Assembly: GCF_001557235.1 (NCBI RefSeq)
Contig: NZ_LSJI01000058.1
Location: forward strand, 1 to 48,628
From: Phenylobacterium sp. CCH9-H3
Lineage (GTDB): Bacteria > Pseudomonadota > Alphaproteobacteria > Caulobacterales > Caulobacteraceae
Length of the DNA stretch: 48,628 nt
Reading direction: 5' to 3'
Shown here: one piece after another, positions 25,638 to 33,919 of the stretch
How positions within the stretch are numbered: position 1 is the stretch's first letter
How the letters are laid out: each line of letters starts with the position of its first letter
Notes under the pieces: model-generated
Database searches by the model: none
What the model was told of the DNA's origin: nothing
What the model saw: the letters and a program-made list of their open reading frames with translations, nothing else
Program-made: the position numbers and the translations under genes

Positions 25638-26545
25638 CGGGAGAGCTCGCCCGGCGCATCGAGGCCGAGTTGGCGTCGACGGCGCCCGAGGCGGTGGTCG
25701 AACTGGCGCGGGCGCTGGCCGATCCGGCGCGGGACGCGGCGATCCTCTACTATGGCTCGACCCTGCGGACGGGCGATCTGTCCGGCATCCTCGATTTCTA
25801 CCGGCTGACCCGGCGGCCGCATCGCCGCGGGTTCCACGGCCTGGTCGAGCGGGTGATCTGGCCCGAGGTCAGCTACCACGAGGTCCAGGTCGGCGGCCGG
25901 CTGCTGCGCGCCAAGGTGGCGACCCTGCCGCTGGCGACCTTCCTGCGGGCGGCGGAGGGGCGGACGCTGGACACCACCATCTGGGCCCGGTTCGTCCAGC
26001 CGGCGCAGCGCGTATGGAGCGCAGACGCCGAAGCGGCGGAGGCTGCGGCCCTGGCCGTCACGGCCGCGGCGGTGACGGCGGCCCGCTACGCCGCCGCGCT
26101 GGGGCCGGACGCCGGGCCGGCCGACGCCTTCTGGCGAGCGCTGTTCCGGCGCACCTATGCGGCGGAGTTCCGGGTGGAGGGCGTCGGGCGCGCGGACACC
26201 GTGATGGCGGCTGGCGGCGACCGCTACGCCGAAATCCTGTCGCTAGCCTGGGACGAGGGTGGCGTCCGGTATGTGGCTGAGGGCGGGACGCTGCGGCCGA
26301 TGAAGCGCGGCCTGCCGGCCTGGACGCTGCCGGACCTGATGGGCAAGCCGCTGAATGTGGCGCGGATCCTGAAGGCGGCCTTCACCTTCGACGGCGCGGC
26401 GCGGTATGCGGCCTACAAGGTCGAGCGGCATACCGGCATCGAGCTTTCGATCACGCCTTTCCGCGAGCGCCACCCGTTCCTGGCGGCGCCCGGCGCATGG
26501 CTTGAACTCAGGCGGCGTCAGGCCGAGGCGCGGCGCGCGCGCTGA
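25634..26545 (+). CDS. cpgC: TAM41-like cytidylyltransferase candidate (CpgC)
   Basis: A 303-residue soluble protein from GTG at 25634 (GTGA with cpgB). It shows a nucleotidyltransferase-type beginning, AAILYYGSTLRTGDLSGILD (Gly41-Ser42, Asp48, Asp54), and then WPEVSYHEVQVGGRLLRAKV (about 76-95), TLPLATFLRA and TTIWARFVQPAQRVWSAD. This order matches mitochondrial TAM41/Mmp37, a CTP:phosphatidate cytidylyltransferase, where YGSG, a downstream Asp, VSYFxxVxxxxRLIKYGVVS and AGRLQKPV appear in the same order. I infer it converts ceramide phosphate to CDP-ceramide. Cpg mutants in Caulobacter show the gene is needed for the anionic sphingolipid; the reaction proposed is not something I recall being proven. 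Ends 28 bases into the spt gene on the other strand. Confidence 0.75.
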   Translation: MTGELARRIEAELASTAPEAVVELARALADPARDAAILYYGSTLRTGDLSGILDFYRLTRRPHRRGFHGLVERVIWPEVSYHEVQVGGRLLRAKVATLPLATFLRAAEGRTLDTTIWARFVQPAQRVWSADAEAAEAAALAVTAAAVTAARYAAALGPDAGPADAFWRALFRRTYAAEFRVEGVGRADTVMAAGGDRYAEILSLAWDEGGVRYVAEGGTLRPMKRGLPAWTLPDLMGKPLNVARILKAAFTFDGAARYAAYKVERHTGIELSITPFRERHPFLAAPGAWLELRRRQAEARRAR

Positions 26546-27732
26546 AGCAGGCCGTACTCGAGGCCCAGGCGCTCGAAGATGTCGAGCACGGCGTCAATCT
26601 GCTCAGATGTGTGGGCGGCGCTGACGCTGGAACGCAGCAGCGACTTGTTCTCGGGCGTGGCCGGCGGAATCGCCAGGTTCAGGTAGACGCCGTTGGCCAG
26701 CAGGGCGTTCCACATCATCACGGCCGTGGCCTGGTCGGGCATCACGACGGCGGTGATGGGGCTGGCGTGGGGACCCACGGCATAGCCCATGTCGCGCAGG
26801 CCTTCGTAGAGGCGGTCGGCGTTGGCCGCGAGCTGGGCGCGCAGGCTGGAATCCTCTTCCAGACGCTTGAGCGCGGTCAGGGTCGAGGCGATCACGGCCG
26901 GGGGCAGCGAAGCCGTGAACATGTAGGGCCGGCTGACGATGCGCAGCAGGTCGAAATTGTCCTCGTCGGAGACCAGGAAGCCGCCCACCGCGCCCAGGCT
27001 CTTGGAGAAGGTGCCGACGATGAAGTCGACGTCGTCCTCGACGCCGGCCGCCTCGGCCAGGCCGCGGCCCTTCTCGCCCAGCACGCCCATCGAGTGGGCC
27101 TCGTCCACCAGCAGGTAGGCGCCTGCTTCCTTCTTGATCGCGACCATCTCCTTGAGGGGCGCCACGTCGCCGATCATGGAGTAGATGCCTTCGACCACGA
27201 TCAGGCTGCCCTTGGCGGCGTCGCCCATGCGGCGCAGACGCTTGGCCAGATCCTCGGGGTCGTTGTGGCGGAAGCGGATGACCTCGGCGCCGGACAGCTT
27301 GGCGGCGTCATAGATCGAGGCGTGACTGTCGGCGTCCAGGATCAGGTGATCCCCGCGGCCGACCAGGCCGGAGATGCCGCCCAGGTTCGCCTGGTAGCCG
27401 GTCGTGAAGACCATGGCGTGCTTGCGGCCGTAGAACTTGGCCAGCGCCGTCTCCAGCGCCGTGTGGCCGGCGAAGGTGCCGTTGGCGAAGCGCGAGCCGG
27501 TGGTGCCGGTGCCCCACTGGCGCACGGCGTCGGCCGACGCCTCGATACAGGCCGGATCGAACGTCAGGCCCAGATAGTTGTTCGTGCCGAGAAGGATCAC
27601 CTTCCGGCCGTCCAGCATGCCTTCGGTGGGCGACAGGACGGCGTCGAATCGGACGGCGGACGGATCGGCGCCCGCCGCGCGGATGCCATCCAACGGGGCG
27701 CGATAGCCCAGGTGCTTGTCGAGCAGCGACAT
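26518..27732 (-). CDS. spt: Serine palmitoyltransferase
   Basis: A 404-residue PLP-dependent alpha-oxoamine synthase. Landmarks: NNYLGLTFDP, RFANGTFAGHTALETALAKF, VFTTGYQANLGGISGLV, DADSHASIYDAAKLSGA, VEGIYSMIGDVAPL, LLVDEAHSMGVLGEKGRG, and the Schiff-base lysine Lys244 in GTFSKSLGAVGG. It condenses serine with a fatty acyl thioester to 3-ketosphinganine, the first committed sphingolipid step. In the Caulobacter route the donor is acyl-AcpR. It starts two bases after the acyl carrier protein stop (TAAGGATG), and its 3' end overlaps cpgC by 28 bases in tail-to-tail orientation. Confidence 0.93.
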   Translation of the reverse strand: MSLLDKHLGYRAPLDGIRAAGADPSAVRFDAVLSPTEGMLDGRKVILLGTNNYLGLTFDPACIEASADAVRQWGTGTTGSRFANGTFAGHTALETALAKFYGRKHAMVFTTGYQANLGGISGLVGRGDHLILDADSHASIYDAAKLSGAEVIRFRHNDPEDLAKRLRRMGDAAKGSLIVVEGIYSMIGDVAPLKEMVAIKKEAGAYLLVDEAHSMGVLGEKGRGLAEAAGVEDDVDFIVGTFSKSLGAVGGFLVSDEDNFDLLRIVSRPYMFTASLPPAVIASTLTALKRLEEDSSLRAQLAANADRLYEGLRDMGYAVGPHASPITAVVMPDQATAVMMWNALLANGVYLNLAIPPATPENKSLLRSSVSAAHTSEQIDAVLDIFERLGLEYGLLQRARRASA

Positions 27733-27734
27733 CC

Positions 27735-27989
27735 TTAAGCCTTCACCCGCAGCTTGTTGATCAATTCAGAAAGGTCGCCGACCGTCTGCACCGTCGCCAG
27801 ACGATCCAGGGGAATCGAGAGGTCGAAGCGATCCTCAAGCTCCATGACGATGTTCATCAGCGCAAGCGAATCCACTGCGAGGTCGCGGGCGATGTCCGTC
27901 TCGGGCGTGACCTGAACGCTTCGGCCCAGGACCGTCTCGGCCGCTCGCGCGACCTCGCGGACGGTCAAATCCGTCGCCAGTTCCACCAT
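27735..27989 (-). CDS. acpR: Acyl carrier protein for sphingolipid synthesis (AcpR)
   Basis: An 84-residue carrier. ATG at 27989 was chosen because GGGGGCTC precedes it; an ATG five codons earlier is possible. The phosphopantetheine site is DIARDLAVDSLALMNIVMEL with Ser41; DLSIPLDRLATVQTVGDLSE is the usual third helix region. It is a dedicated ACP rather than the housekeeping one: the DSL motif is preceded by DLAV and the recognition helix differs. It hands acyl groups from the acyl-ACP ligase to serine palmitoyltransferase. A 105-base gap separates it from cerR upstream and may hold its promoter. Confidence 0.92.
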   Translation of the reverse strand: MVELATDLTVREVARAAETVLGRSVQVTPETDIARDLAVDSLALMNIVMELEDRFDLSIPLDRLATVQTVGDLSELINKLRVKA

Positions 27990-28094
27990 AGACGAGCCCC
28001 CCATCGGCTCTCACTGCTTTACGCCAAACGCGTACCTAAGCCTCTCCGCCGGGTTTTTCCACCCGTGCGGGGAAAGCGGGTCACAAAACCGCAG

Positions 28095-29045
28095 CTAATG
28101 TTTCATCCATGCCGCGCTGCGGTACCACGCGACCGTAGCCGAAAACCCAGCTTCCAGGTCGTATATTGCGCGCGGCAGCCCCTCTGAGCGTTCCCCGGGC
28201 GAAACTGCCCAATCGGGATGCAGCAATTCCCGCACCTTCGCCGAGGTCAACATCGGCGTGCGGCGCAGAAGCACTGTGAAATCATTCGTGATCCCGATGG
28301 CATGGATCAGAGCCTTCGGAACCGGCGCAAACCGCGGCGTGCGGTCGCAGGCGCGGGCCGCCGCGGCCATCAGTTCGCGCCAGGAATAGCCGTCCGGCCG
28401 CTCGTCGCACAGGACGACGGGGGCGGGGACTGGCGCACCCGCGGCCAATGCGGCGGTCTGACGGGCGGCGTCCTCGACATGGATCATCGCCACGCGGCCG
28501 GTCTTGCTGAGGACGGGAAGCACCGGGCTGGCGGCGGCGGCCCGGAACACCGGCAGCAGCTCCCGGTCGCCAGGTCCATAGATGGCGCAGGGCCTCGCAA
28601 TCGTCAGCCGATCCTGGAGCACCTGGGCCATCGCCTCCTCGCCCGCCCGCTTGCTGGCTCCGTAGTGCGAGAGGCGTGGCTCGCGAGCCGTGAGGCTTGA
28701 GATCAGCACCACGTGCGGCGATTCGGCGGCGGCCTCGGCCACACGCCGCGCGCCGGCCACGTTCACGGCGTCGAACGCCGCCCGGCTCTGCGCCTTCACC
28801 AGCCCGGCGCCATGGATCACGACGTCCGCGCCGCTGCAGAGCCGGGTGAGGGCCGTGCGGTCACCGAGATCTCCCACCACCACTTCGGGCGTGGCCTCGC
28901 GCCAAAGCGGGTCGATCGGGTCCCGCCGCGCGAGGATGCGGACGCGCCAGCCGTCCGTGGCCAGCGCCCGGACCACCTGGCGGCCCAGAAAGCCGGTCGC
29001 GCCGGTGACCGCGGCCAGTCGCCCCTCGGCGCTTGCCTGGCTCAG
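28095..29045 (-). CDS. cerR: NAD(P)-dependent epimerase/reductase CerR, probable CTG start
   Basis: A 316-residue extended SDR: AAVTGATGFLGRQVVRAL (Gly15, Gly18, Gly21), DLGDR, VIHGAGLVK, and the catalytic Tyr128 / Lys132 in SHYGASKRAGEEAM. In Caulobacter CerR reduces the 3-keto group after N-acylation (established). No ATG, GTG or TTG is available between the stop of the preceding gene and the nucleotide-binding loop. The first codon compatible with the Rossmann fold is CTG at 29045, whose last two bases form the TGA of the ligase stop, with AGGAG five bases upstream. I therefore annotate a CTG start. Confidence 0.88.
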   Translation of the reverse strand: MSQASAEGRLAAVTGATGFLGRQVVRALATDGWRVRILARRDPIDPLWREATPEVVVGDLGDRTALTRLCSGADVVIHGAGLVKAQSRAAFDAVNVAGARRVAEAAAESPHVVLISSLTAREPRLSHYGASKRAGEEAMAQVLQDRLTIARPCAIYGPGDRELLPVFRAAAASPVLPVLSKTGRVAMIHVEDAARQTAALAAGAPVPAPVVLCDERPDGYSWRELMAAAARACDRTPRFAPVPKALIHAIGITNDFTVLLRRTPMLTSAKVRELLHPDWAVSPGERSEGLPRAIYDLEAGFSATVAWYRSAAWMKH

Positions 29046-30751
29046 GCCGGCTCCTGCTGCTTGAACGCGCCGCTCAGGAACAGGGCGCGGGCCTTGGATC
29101 GGCTGAGCTTGCCGGACGAGGTCTGGGGCAGGGTGTTGTGGCCGATCAGCTCCACCCGGGCCTCGACGCCGTGCCGGGCGCGTAGGAGGGCGGCCACATC
29201 GTCGACGAGCGTGCTGCGGAGCGCCGGATCGCTGGTGCGCGTCTGGACCAGCACGACCAGCTGCTCGCCGGCGTCCTCGTCGATCGAAAACGCGGCGACG
29301 TCGCCGCTGCGCAGCCGCTCGATCTCGGACTCCGCAGTCCATTCCAGATCCTGCGGCCACACGTTGCGGCCGTTCAACAGGATGAGGTCCTTGGCCCGCC
29401 CGGTGGGCACGATCTGGCCCTCGGCGAGGTAGCCCAGGTCGCCCGTGTCGAGCCAGCCGTCGGGGCTCAGCACGGCGGCGGTCGCCTGTGGATCGCCGTA
29501 GTACTCGCGCATCAGGCTGGGGCCGCGCACGAAGATGCGGCCGACCTTGCGTTCAGGCAGGGCGTTGCCGTCTTCGTCGCGCACCTCGAGGTCGTGGCCA
29601 CTGAAGATGCGCCCGCAGCGGACGAAGGCGCGCGACCGCGGCCCGCCACCGCCGGCGACCTCGCCGTCCTTCTCCATCCGGTCCACGTCGACCATGTCGA
29701 AGATCAGCCCCTGGCCGAGGGGCGACATCGACAGGCCCAGCGTCGCCTCGGCCATGCCATAGCTGGCCACGAAGGCCGTCGCCGAGAATCCGGCCGTCGC
29801 ATAGCGCTCGGCGAAGGCGGTCAGCGGGCCTGGCCGAACCATGTCGCCGCCGCAGCCGGCGACCCGCCAGCCCTTGAGATCCAGGCCCTCGCGGGCGCCG
29901 TCCCCTCGCTTGGCGCAGAGCTCATAGCCGAAGCTGGGGCTGTACGAGATGGTGCCGCCGTTCTTCGAGATCAGGTCCAGCCACAGCAGCGGCCGGCGCA
30001 CGAAGGCGCCCGTCGGCATCAGGTCGATGGACATCTGCGCGGACAGGGGCATCAGCAGGAACCCGACCAGGCCCATGTCGTGGTAGAGCGGCAACCAGGA
30101 GACCGCGCGGTCGTGCGGCGTGACCTGCAGGCCTTCGCGGGTCGAGGCCAGGGCGTTGGCCATCAGGGCGCGGTGGGTGCAGAGCACGCCCGTGGGGTTG
30201 CGCGTGCTGCCCGAGGAGAACTGCACGTAGCTCGGATCGTCCGGCGTCGGCGCCGGCAGCTCCCACGCCTGCGCCTCGGGCAGGTCCCCGACGCGCATGG
30301 CGATCTCGACGCCCGCCGTTTCCGCGGCCTCCTGCAGCCAGGGCAGCAGGCTCTCGGGTCCGAAGACGGCCGCTGCGCTCGCCGAGGCCAGCATGCGGCC
30401 GATCTGCTGGACATAGGCGTCGCGGCCCCCCAGCGGGGCGGGAAGCGGCAGTGGCGCGGGGGTGACGCGCGCGTATTGGCAGGCGAAGAAGGCGACGACG
30501 AAGTCCACGTCCGTCTCGGCCACCAGGCCGATGCGGTCGTTCGGCTTCAGGCCCGCGGCCAGGAAGCGGGCGGCCATGGCCCGGGCGCGGTCGCGCAGCG
30601 TCGCGTAGGGGATGGCCTCGATCAGTTCGCCGCGCAGGCCATAGAGGTTGATCCCGGTCGGACCCTGGGCCGCGAAATCGAGCGCCTCCGTCAGGGTCGC
30701 GAAGCCGTCCGCGTGAAACGGACGGTCCGGAGCGGTAGGGGTAGCAGTCAA
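29042..30751 (-). CDS. aasR: Fatty-acyl-AMP/acyl-ACP ligase (AasR-like)
   Basis: A 569-residue adenylating enzyme from TTG at 30751, overlapping the flippase stop (TTGA). The P-loop is YVQFSSGSTRNPTGVLCTHR (about 176-195): the STRNPTGV form, with Thr where CoA ligases have Lys, is the style of fatty-acyl-AMP ligases, which load carrier proteins instead of CoA. Also SWLPLYHDMGLVGFLLMPLS, YGMAEATLGLSMSP, DGWLDTGDLGYLAEGQIVPT, GRAKDLILLNGRNVWPQDLE and the C-terminal lysine in TSSGKLSRSKAR. It is expected to form acyl-AMP and charge AcpR for serine palmitoyltransferase. Confidence 0.88.
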   Translation of the reverse strand: MTATPTAPDRPFHADGFATLTEALDFAAQGPTGINLYGLRGELIEAIPYATLRDRARAMAARFLAAGLKPNDRIGLVAETDVDFVVAFFACQYARVTPAPLPLPAPLGGRDAYVQQIGRMLASASAAAVFGPESLLPWLQEAAETAGVEIAMRVGDLPEAQAWELPAPTPDDPSYVQFSSGSTRNPTGVLCTHRALMANALASTREGLQVTPHDRAVSWLPLYHDMGLVGFLLMPLSAQMSIDLMPTGAFVRRPLLWLDLISKNGGTISYSPSFGYELCAKRGDGAREGLDLKGWRVAGCGGDMVRPGPLTAFAERYATAGFSATAFVASYGMAEATLGLSMSPLGQGLIFDMVDVDRMEKDGEVAGGGGPRSRAFVRCGRIFSGHDLEVRDEDGNALPERKVGRIFVRGPSLMREYYGDPQATAAVLSPDGWLDTGDLGYLAEGQIVPTGRAKDLILLNGRNVWPQDLEWTAESEIERLRSGDVAAFSIDEDAGEQLVVLVQTRTSDPALRSTLVDDVAALLRARHGVEARVELIGHNTLPQTSSGKLSRSKARALFLSGAFKQQEPA

Positions 30752-32118
30752 ACGTCGCCTTTCAGACTTTCGGGTTCCGGCGTGGGCGTGGCCGCCTTTC
30801 GCCGAGTCCCGTTCTCTCGCAGGATGAACCACAGCATGCCGAGGGCAAGGGCGCCTGCCGCCGCAGCCAGTCCGGCGCCCGCGCCTATAAGGCCGAACCG
30901 CGTCACGAGGAAGGGCAGGGCGGCGAGGAAGGCCGCGCTGACCGCCAGTCTGACCCGCACCGCGGCCCCCGGCTTGCCCAGCGAGATCAGCATCGGTTCG
31001 AGCGGCAGGGCGAAGACGCCGATCACCGCAGCCCCCACCTGCCAGTTCATGACCTCCGCCGCCGGCGCGAACGCCTTGCCCATCACGAGGGTCAGCAGGG
31101 CGGGGCCTGCGAGCGTGCTCGCGCCCAGGATGACTAGAGCCACCCCGCCGGCCAAAAGGCCGACGTTGCGCGCCAGTCGCCACATCGCGTGATGGTGGTC
31201 GTCGGCCCGCAGCCGCGCCAGTTCGGGATAGAGGGCGGGCGTCAGCAGCTTGGCGGGCTTGGCCAGGGCGTCGGCGACCTGGCGGCCGATCCGCCAGAAC
31301 GCCGCCTGAGAGGGACCGACCAGCGCGCCGACGATCAACGTCGCCACGTGGGTGAAAGCCACGTCCAGCGTACTGGCGAGGTTGGTGTTCCAGGCGAAGC
31401 GCCAGGCGCCCGGCATCCCCGTGGCCAGCGGCCCGCGCCAGGAGAAGTCCTGCAGCAGGCCGCGCTTCTTCAATTCGGCGACTGCCGATCCGGCCAGGTA
31501 GAGCCAACTGCCGACCGTGGCGACCGCCGCCGCGAGCAGGAAGCCCTCCATCGAAGCGCCGAGCGCGAGGGCGACCACGCCGCCGACCGCGCGGATCAGC
31601 GAGATCAGGCCGGCTTGCCAGGCCAGGACGTCGAAGCGGTCGAACAACCGCAGCAGCCCCAGAGGCGTCGCTGAGACCATGAAGGCGATCGAGACCATGT
31701 AGAGCGCGGCGGCCGGCGCTTCGCCCGGCCCCCAGCCGAGCGCGCCTGCGAACGCGAAGGCGCCGACGACGCCCACGGCGACCCCCAGGATCGTGCTGGC
31801 CACGTCGAGGAGGAGGGTGAACCGTAGGACGTGCTGGAAGTCGGCGACCCGGCCCTCGGCCAGCGGCCGCGCGCCATAGTGCAGGATGGTCTGCCAGGAC
31901 TGGAACTTGACCACCTCGCCGAGGAACTGGCCGAACGCCTGGATCAGGACGAAGACGCCCAGGTCGGCGGCGCCCAGCGCCCGGCCGGCGATGGCCATGA
32001 AGGCGAGGCCGAGGATCGCGTTCACGGTCCGGCCGCCCAGCAGGAGGCCCGCGTTGGCCACCACACGCTTCAGGATCGGCCGGACGCCGGCGATCTGTTC
32101 CGCCTGGGAAGCGCTCAT
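30748..32118 (-). CDS. Polysaccharide/lipid flippase-like membrane protein (MATE/Wzx-type)
   Basis: A 456-residue membrane protein with about 12-14 hydrophobic segments, from ATG at 32118: VVANAGLLLGGRTVNAILGL, FMAIAGRALGAADLGVFVLI, followed by the repeated 2-helix units typical of the oligosaccharidyl-lipid flippase superfamily. The N-terminal pattern GRALGAADLGVFVLIQAFGQ is the Wzx/LPS-biosynthesis-protein signature. It begins the leftward operon that continues with the acyl-ACP ligase (TTGA overlap). It may flip a ceramide lipid or its glycan; no substrate evidence in sequence. Confidence 0.85.
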   Translation of the reverse strand: MSASQAEQIAGVRPILKRVVANAGLLLGGRTVNAILGLAFMAIAGRALGAADLGVFVLIQAFGQFLGEVVKFQSWQTILHYGARPLAEGRVADFQHVLRFTLLLDVASTILGVAVGVVGAFAFAGALGWGPGEAPAAALYMVSIAFMVSATPLGLLRLFDRFDVLAWQAGLISLIRAVGGVVALALGASMEGFLLAAAVATVGSWLYLAGSAVAELKKRGLLQDFSWRGPLATGMPGAWRFAWNTNLASTLDVAFTHVATLIVGALVGPSQAAFWRIGRQVADALAKPAKLLTPALYPELARLRADDHHHAMWRLARNVGLLAGGVALVILGASTLAGPALLTLVMGKAFAPAAEVMNWQVGAAVIGVFALPLEPMLISLGKPGAAVRVRLAVSAAFLAALPFLVTRFGLIGAGAGLAAAAGALALGMLWFILRENGTRRKAATPTPEPESLKGDV

Positions 32119-32331
32119 ACGCGGAATCGAACTCCTTGGGTGGCCGTCCCGGGACGGCGCGCTTCAACTAGCCCCTACCATGCCCCCGCGCAAAGCTCCG
32201 CGCGACCCGCGGGCGCAGGGCGGACGCCTCCGAACCGGGCGCTGGACCGTAGGATTTGTGGCGGAGCTGCTTGTCGCGGGCTGCGCGCGCGTCATTCTAC
32301 GCGACGGGTGTTCAGGAGCGGGGTTAAGTCG

Positions 32332-33915
32332 ATGCGCAGGTGGTTCGCGGGACTGGCCACAGCGGCGATGGTGTCGGCGGCGCAACCGGCCAGCGCCGAA
32401 ATCCGGGCGCTGATCGTGACGGTCGCCCAGTACACGGCCCCGATTCCGTCGCTGGAGGGCCCGCCCAACGACGCGGCGGCCCTGAAGTCGGTGCTTGAGG
32501 CCCAGGGCGCCAAGGACATCGTCTCGCTGAGCGACGCGCAGGCGACGCGCGCCTCGATCCGGGCCCAACTGCAGGCCCTGGGCCAGAGGGCGAAGCCGGG
32601 GGACTGGGTGATCTTCTACTACGCAGGCCATGGCTCGCAGGCGAAGTCCCGTGACCCCACCGAGGCCGACGGCATGGACGAGTTCCTGGCGCTGGGCGGG
32701 TTTCGGGTCGCCAAGCCGGATCCGAACCAGTTCGTCCTCGACAATGACCTGCGCGGTTGGCTGATCAACTTCTTCCCGACCTCGGTCAACGTGCTGCAGA
32801 TCGCCGACGCGTGTCACTCGGGCACGATGAACCGCAGCCTGGTCGCCGCGACCCCGTTCAAGCGGCGCTCGGCCCTGGACAATCCCATGGCGATCTCGCT
32901 GCCGCCCAGCCCCGCCGACCCGATGGCGGTGGCGCCGGCCGGTGTGGATCCGCCGAACCTCGTCTATGTGGGCGCCGCCCAGGACAACCAGTTCGCCCTG
33001 GAAGGCCCGCTGCCGCGCGGCGACTCGCCGCCTCGCGGCCTGCTGACCTACGCCCTGGAGGGCGCGCTCAAGGACCGCCGGCCCAACGGCCGCCTGGCCG
33101 CCGATGCGGACGACGATGGCAAACTCTCGCTGGCCGAGCTCACCTCCAGCCTGGAGAGCCGCACGCGCGAACTCTCCAGCACCCAGCAGTGGTCCAGCGC
33201 CGCCGTGCCGCCGCGCAACGAGCGCAGCGTGATCTTCCAGCCGCTGAAACCGCCGCCGCCGGACGAGCGCCCGATCGAGGTGAAGCCCGCGGACGAACAG
33301 GCCGCCGACCTCCTGGGCGGTAAGGGACCCTGGGCGTCGATCCCGCGCGGGACCCCTGACCTGACCTGGAACGCCAAGGAGGGCTGGGTCACCGACAGTC
33401 GCGGCGACCGTGTGGCCGAGAACCTGACCAGCGCCGAGCAGCTCTCGGGCGTGATCATGAAGCGGCGGGCCATCAGCCAGCTCGCCGCCTCGGCCAACGA
33501 GCGGCAGCTGAAGGTCGACATCGGTCCCCGGCCAAAGGGCCAGCTCTACAAGAAGGGCGAGAGCGTCGACCTGGCCGTCACCCACAGGGGCGGCGAGGCG
33601 TGGTTGACGGCGTTCAACCTCGCCGGCGACGGCACGGTGCAGATGCTGTTCCCGCTGGAGGGCGACGGCGACGGGCGCATGGTGGCGGGCCAGACGCGGG
33701 TGGTGATGGCGCGGACCAAGGCGGTTCCGCCGTTCGGGGTCGACAATGTGGTGGCCATCGCGACGCCCACGGAGCCCAAGGTGCTGCGCGCCGCCCTGAA
33801 GCGCATCGACGGCAAGCGCGACGCCATGGTGGCCGCGGGCCTCGTGCGCGACGAGCTGGACGCCGCCAAGGGTCAGGCGGCCATGGCGCTCGGCGAGCTC
33901 TACACCGGCCCCTGA
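32332..33915 (+). CDS. Exported caspase-like (clan CD C14) protease
   Basis: A 527-residue protein from ATG at 32332 (GGAGCGGGG upstream), with a signal peptide (RRWFAGLATAAMVSAAQPAS, ending ASA-EIRAL). Residues about 24-270 are a caspase/metacaspase domain: RALIVTVAQYTAPIPSLEGP, GDWVIFYYAGHGSQAKSRDP with catalytic His100, and VLQIADACHSGTMNRSL with catalytic Cys161. The remaining 250 residues contain an acidic segment ADADDDGKLSLAELTSSLES resembling an EF-hand loop, and a C-terminal DUF4384-like region (LAVTHRGGEAWLTAFNLAGD, MLFPLEGDGDGRMVAG). Such proteins are probably periplasmic. Function unknown; the convergent neighbour may be a partner. Confidence 0.9.
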   Translation: MRRWFAGLATAAMVSAAQPASAEIRALIVTVAQYTAPIPSLEGPPNDAAALKSVLEAQGAKDIVSLSDAQATRASIRAQLQALGQRAKPGDWVIFYYAGHGSQAKSRDPTEADGMDEFLALGGFRVAKPDPNQFVLDNDLRGWLINFFPTSVNVLQIADACHSGTMNRSLVAATPFKRRSALDNPMAISLPPSPADPMAVAPAGVDPPNLVYVGAAQDNQFALEGPLPRGDSPPRGLLTYALEGALKDRRPNGRLAADADDDGKLSLAELTSSLESRTRELSSTQQWSSAAVPPRNERSVIFQPLKPPPPDERPIEVKPADEQAADLLGGKGPWASIPRGTPDLTWNAKEGWVTDSRGDRVAENLTSAEQLSGVIMKRRAISQLAASANERQLKVDIGPRPKGQLYKKGESVDLAVTHRGGEAWLTAFNLAGDGTVQMLFPLEGDGDGRMVAGQTRVVMARTKAVPPFGVDNVVAIATPTEPKVLRAALKRIDGKRDAMVAAGLVRDELDAAKGQAAMALGELYTGP

Positions 33916-33919
33916 AGGC

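Noticed and set aside
28010..28094. Hairpin-like CGGGT/ACCCG in the gap after cerR
   Set aside because: Short stem with a pyrimidine loop and no U-run; not a convincing terminator.
32119..32331. Open frame fragments in the gap before the caspase-like gene
   Set aside because: No ribosome binding site and no sensible protein; treated as intergenic with the caspase promoter presumably inside.
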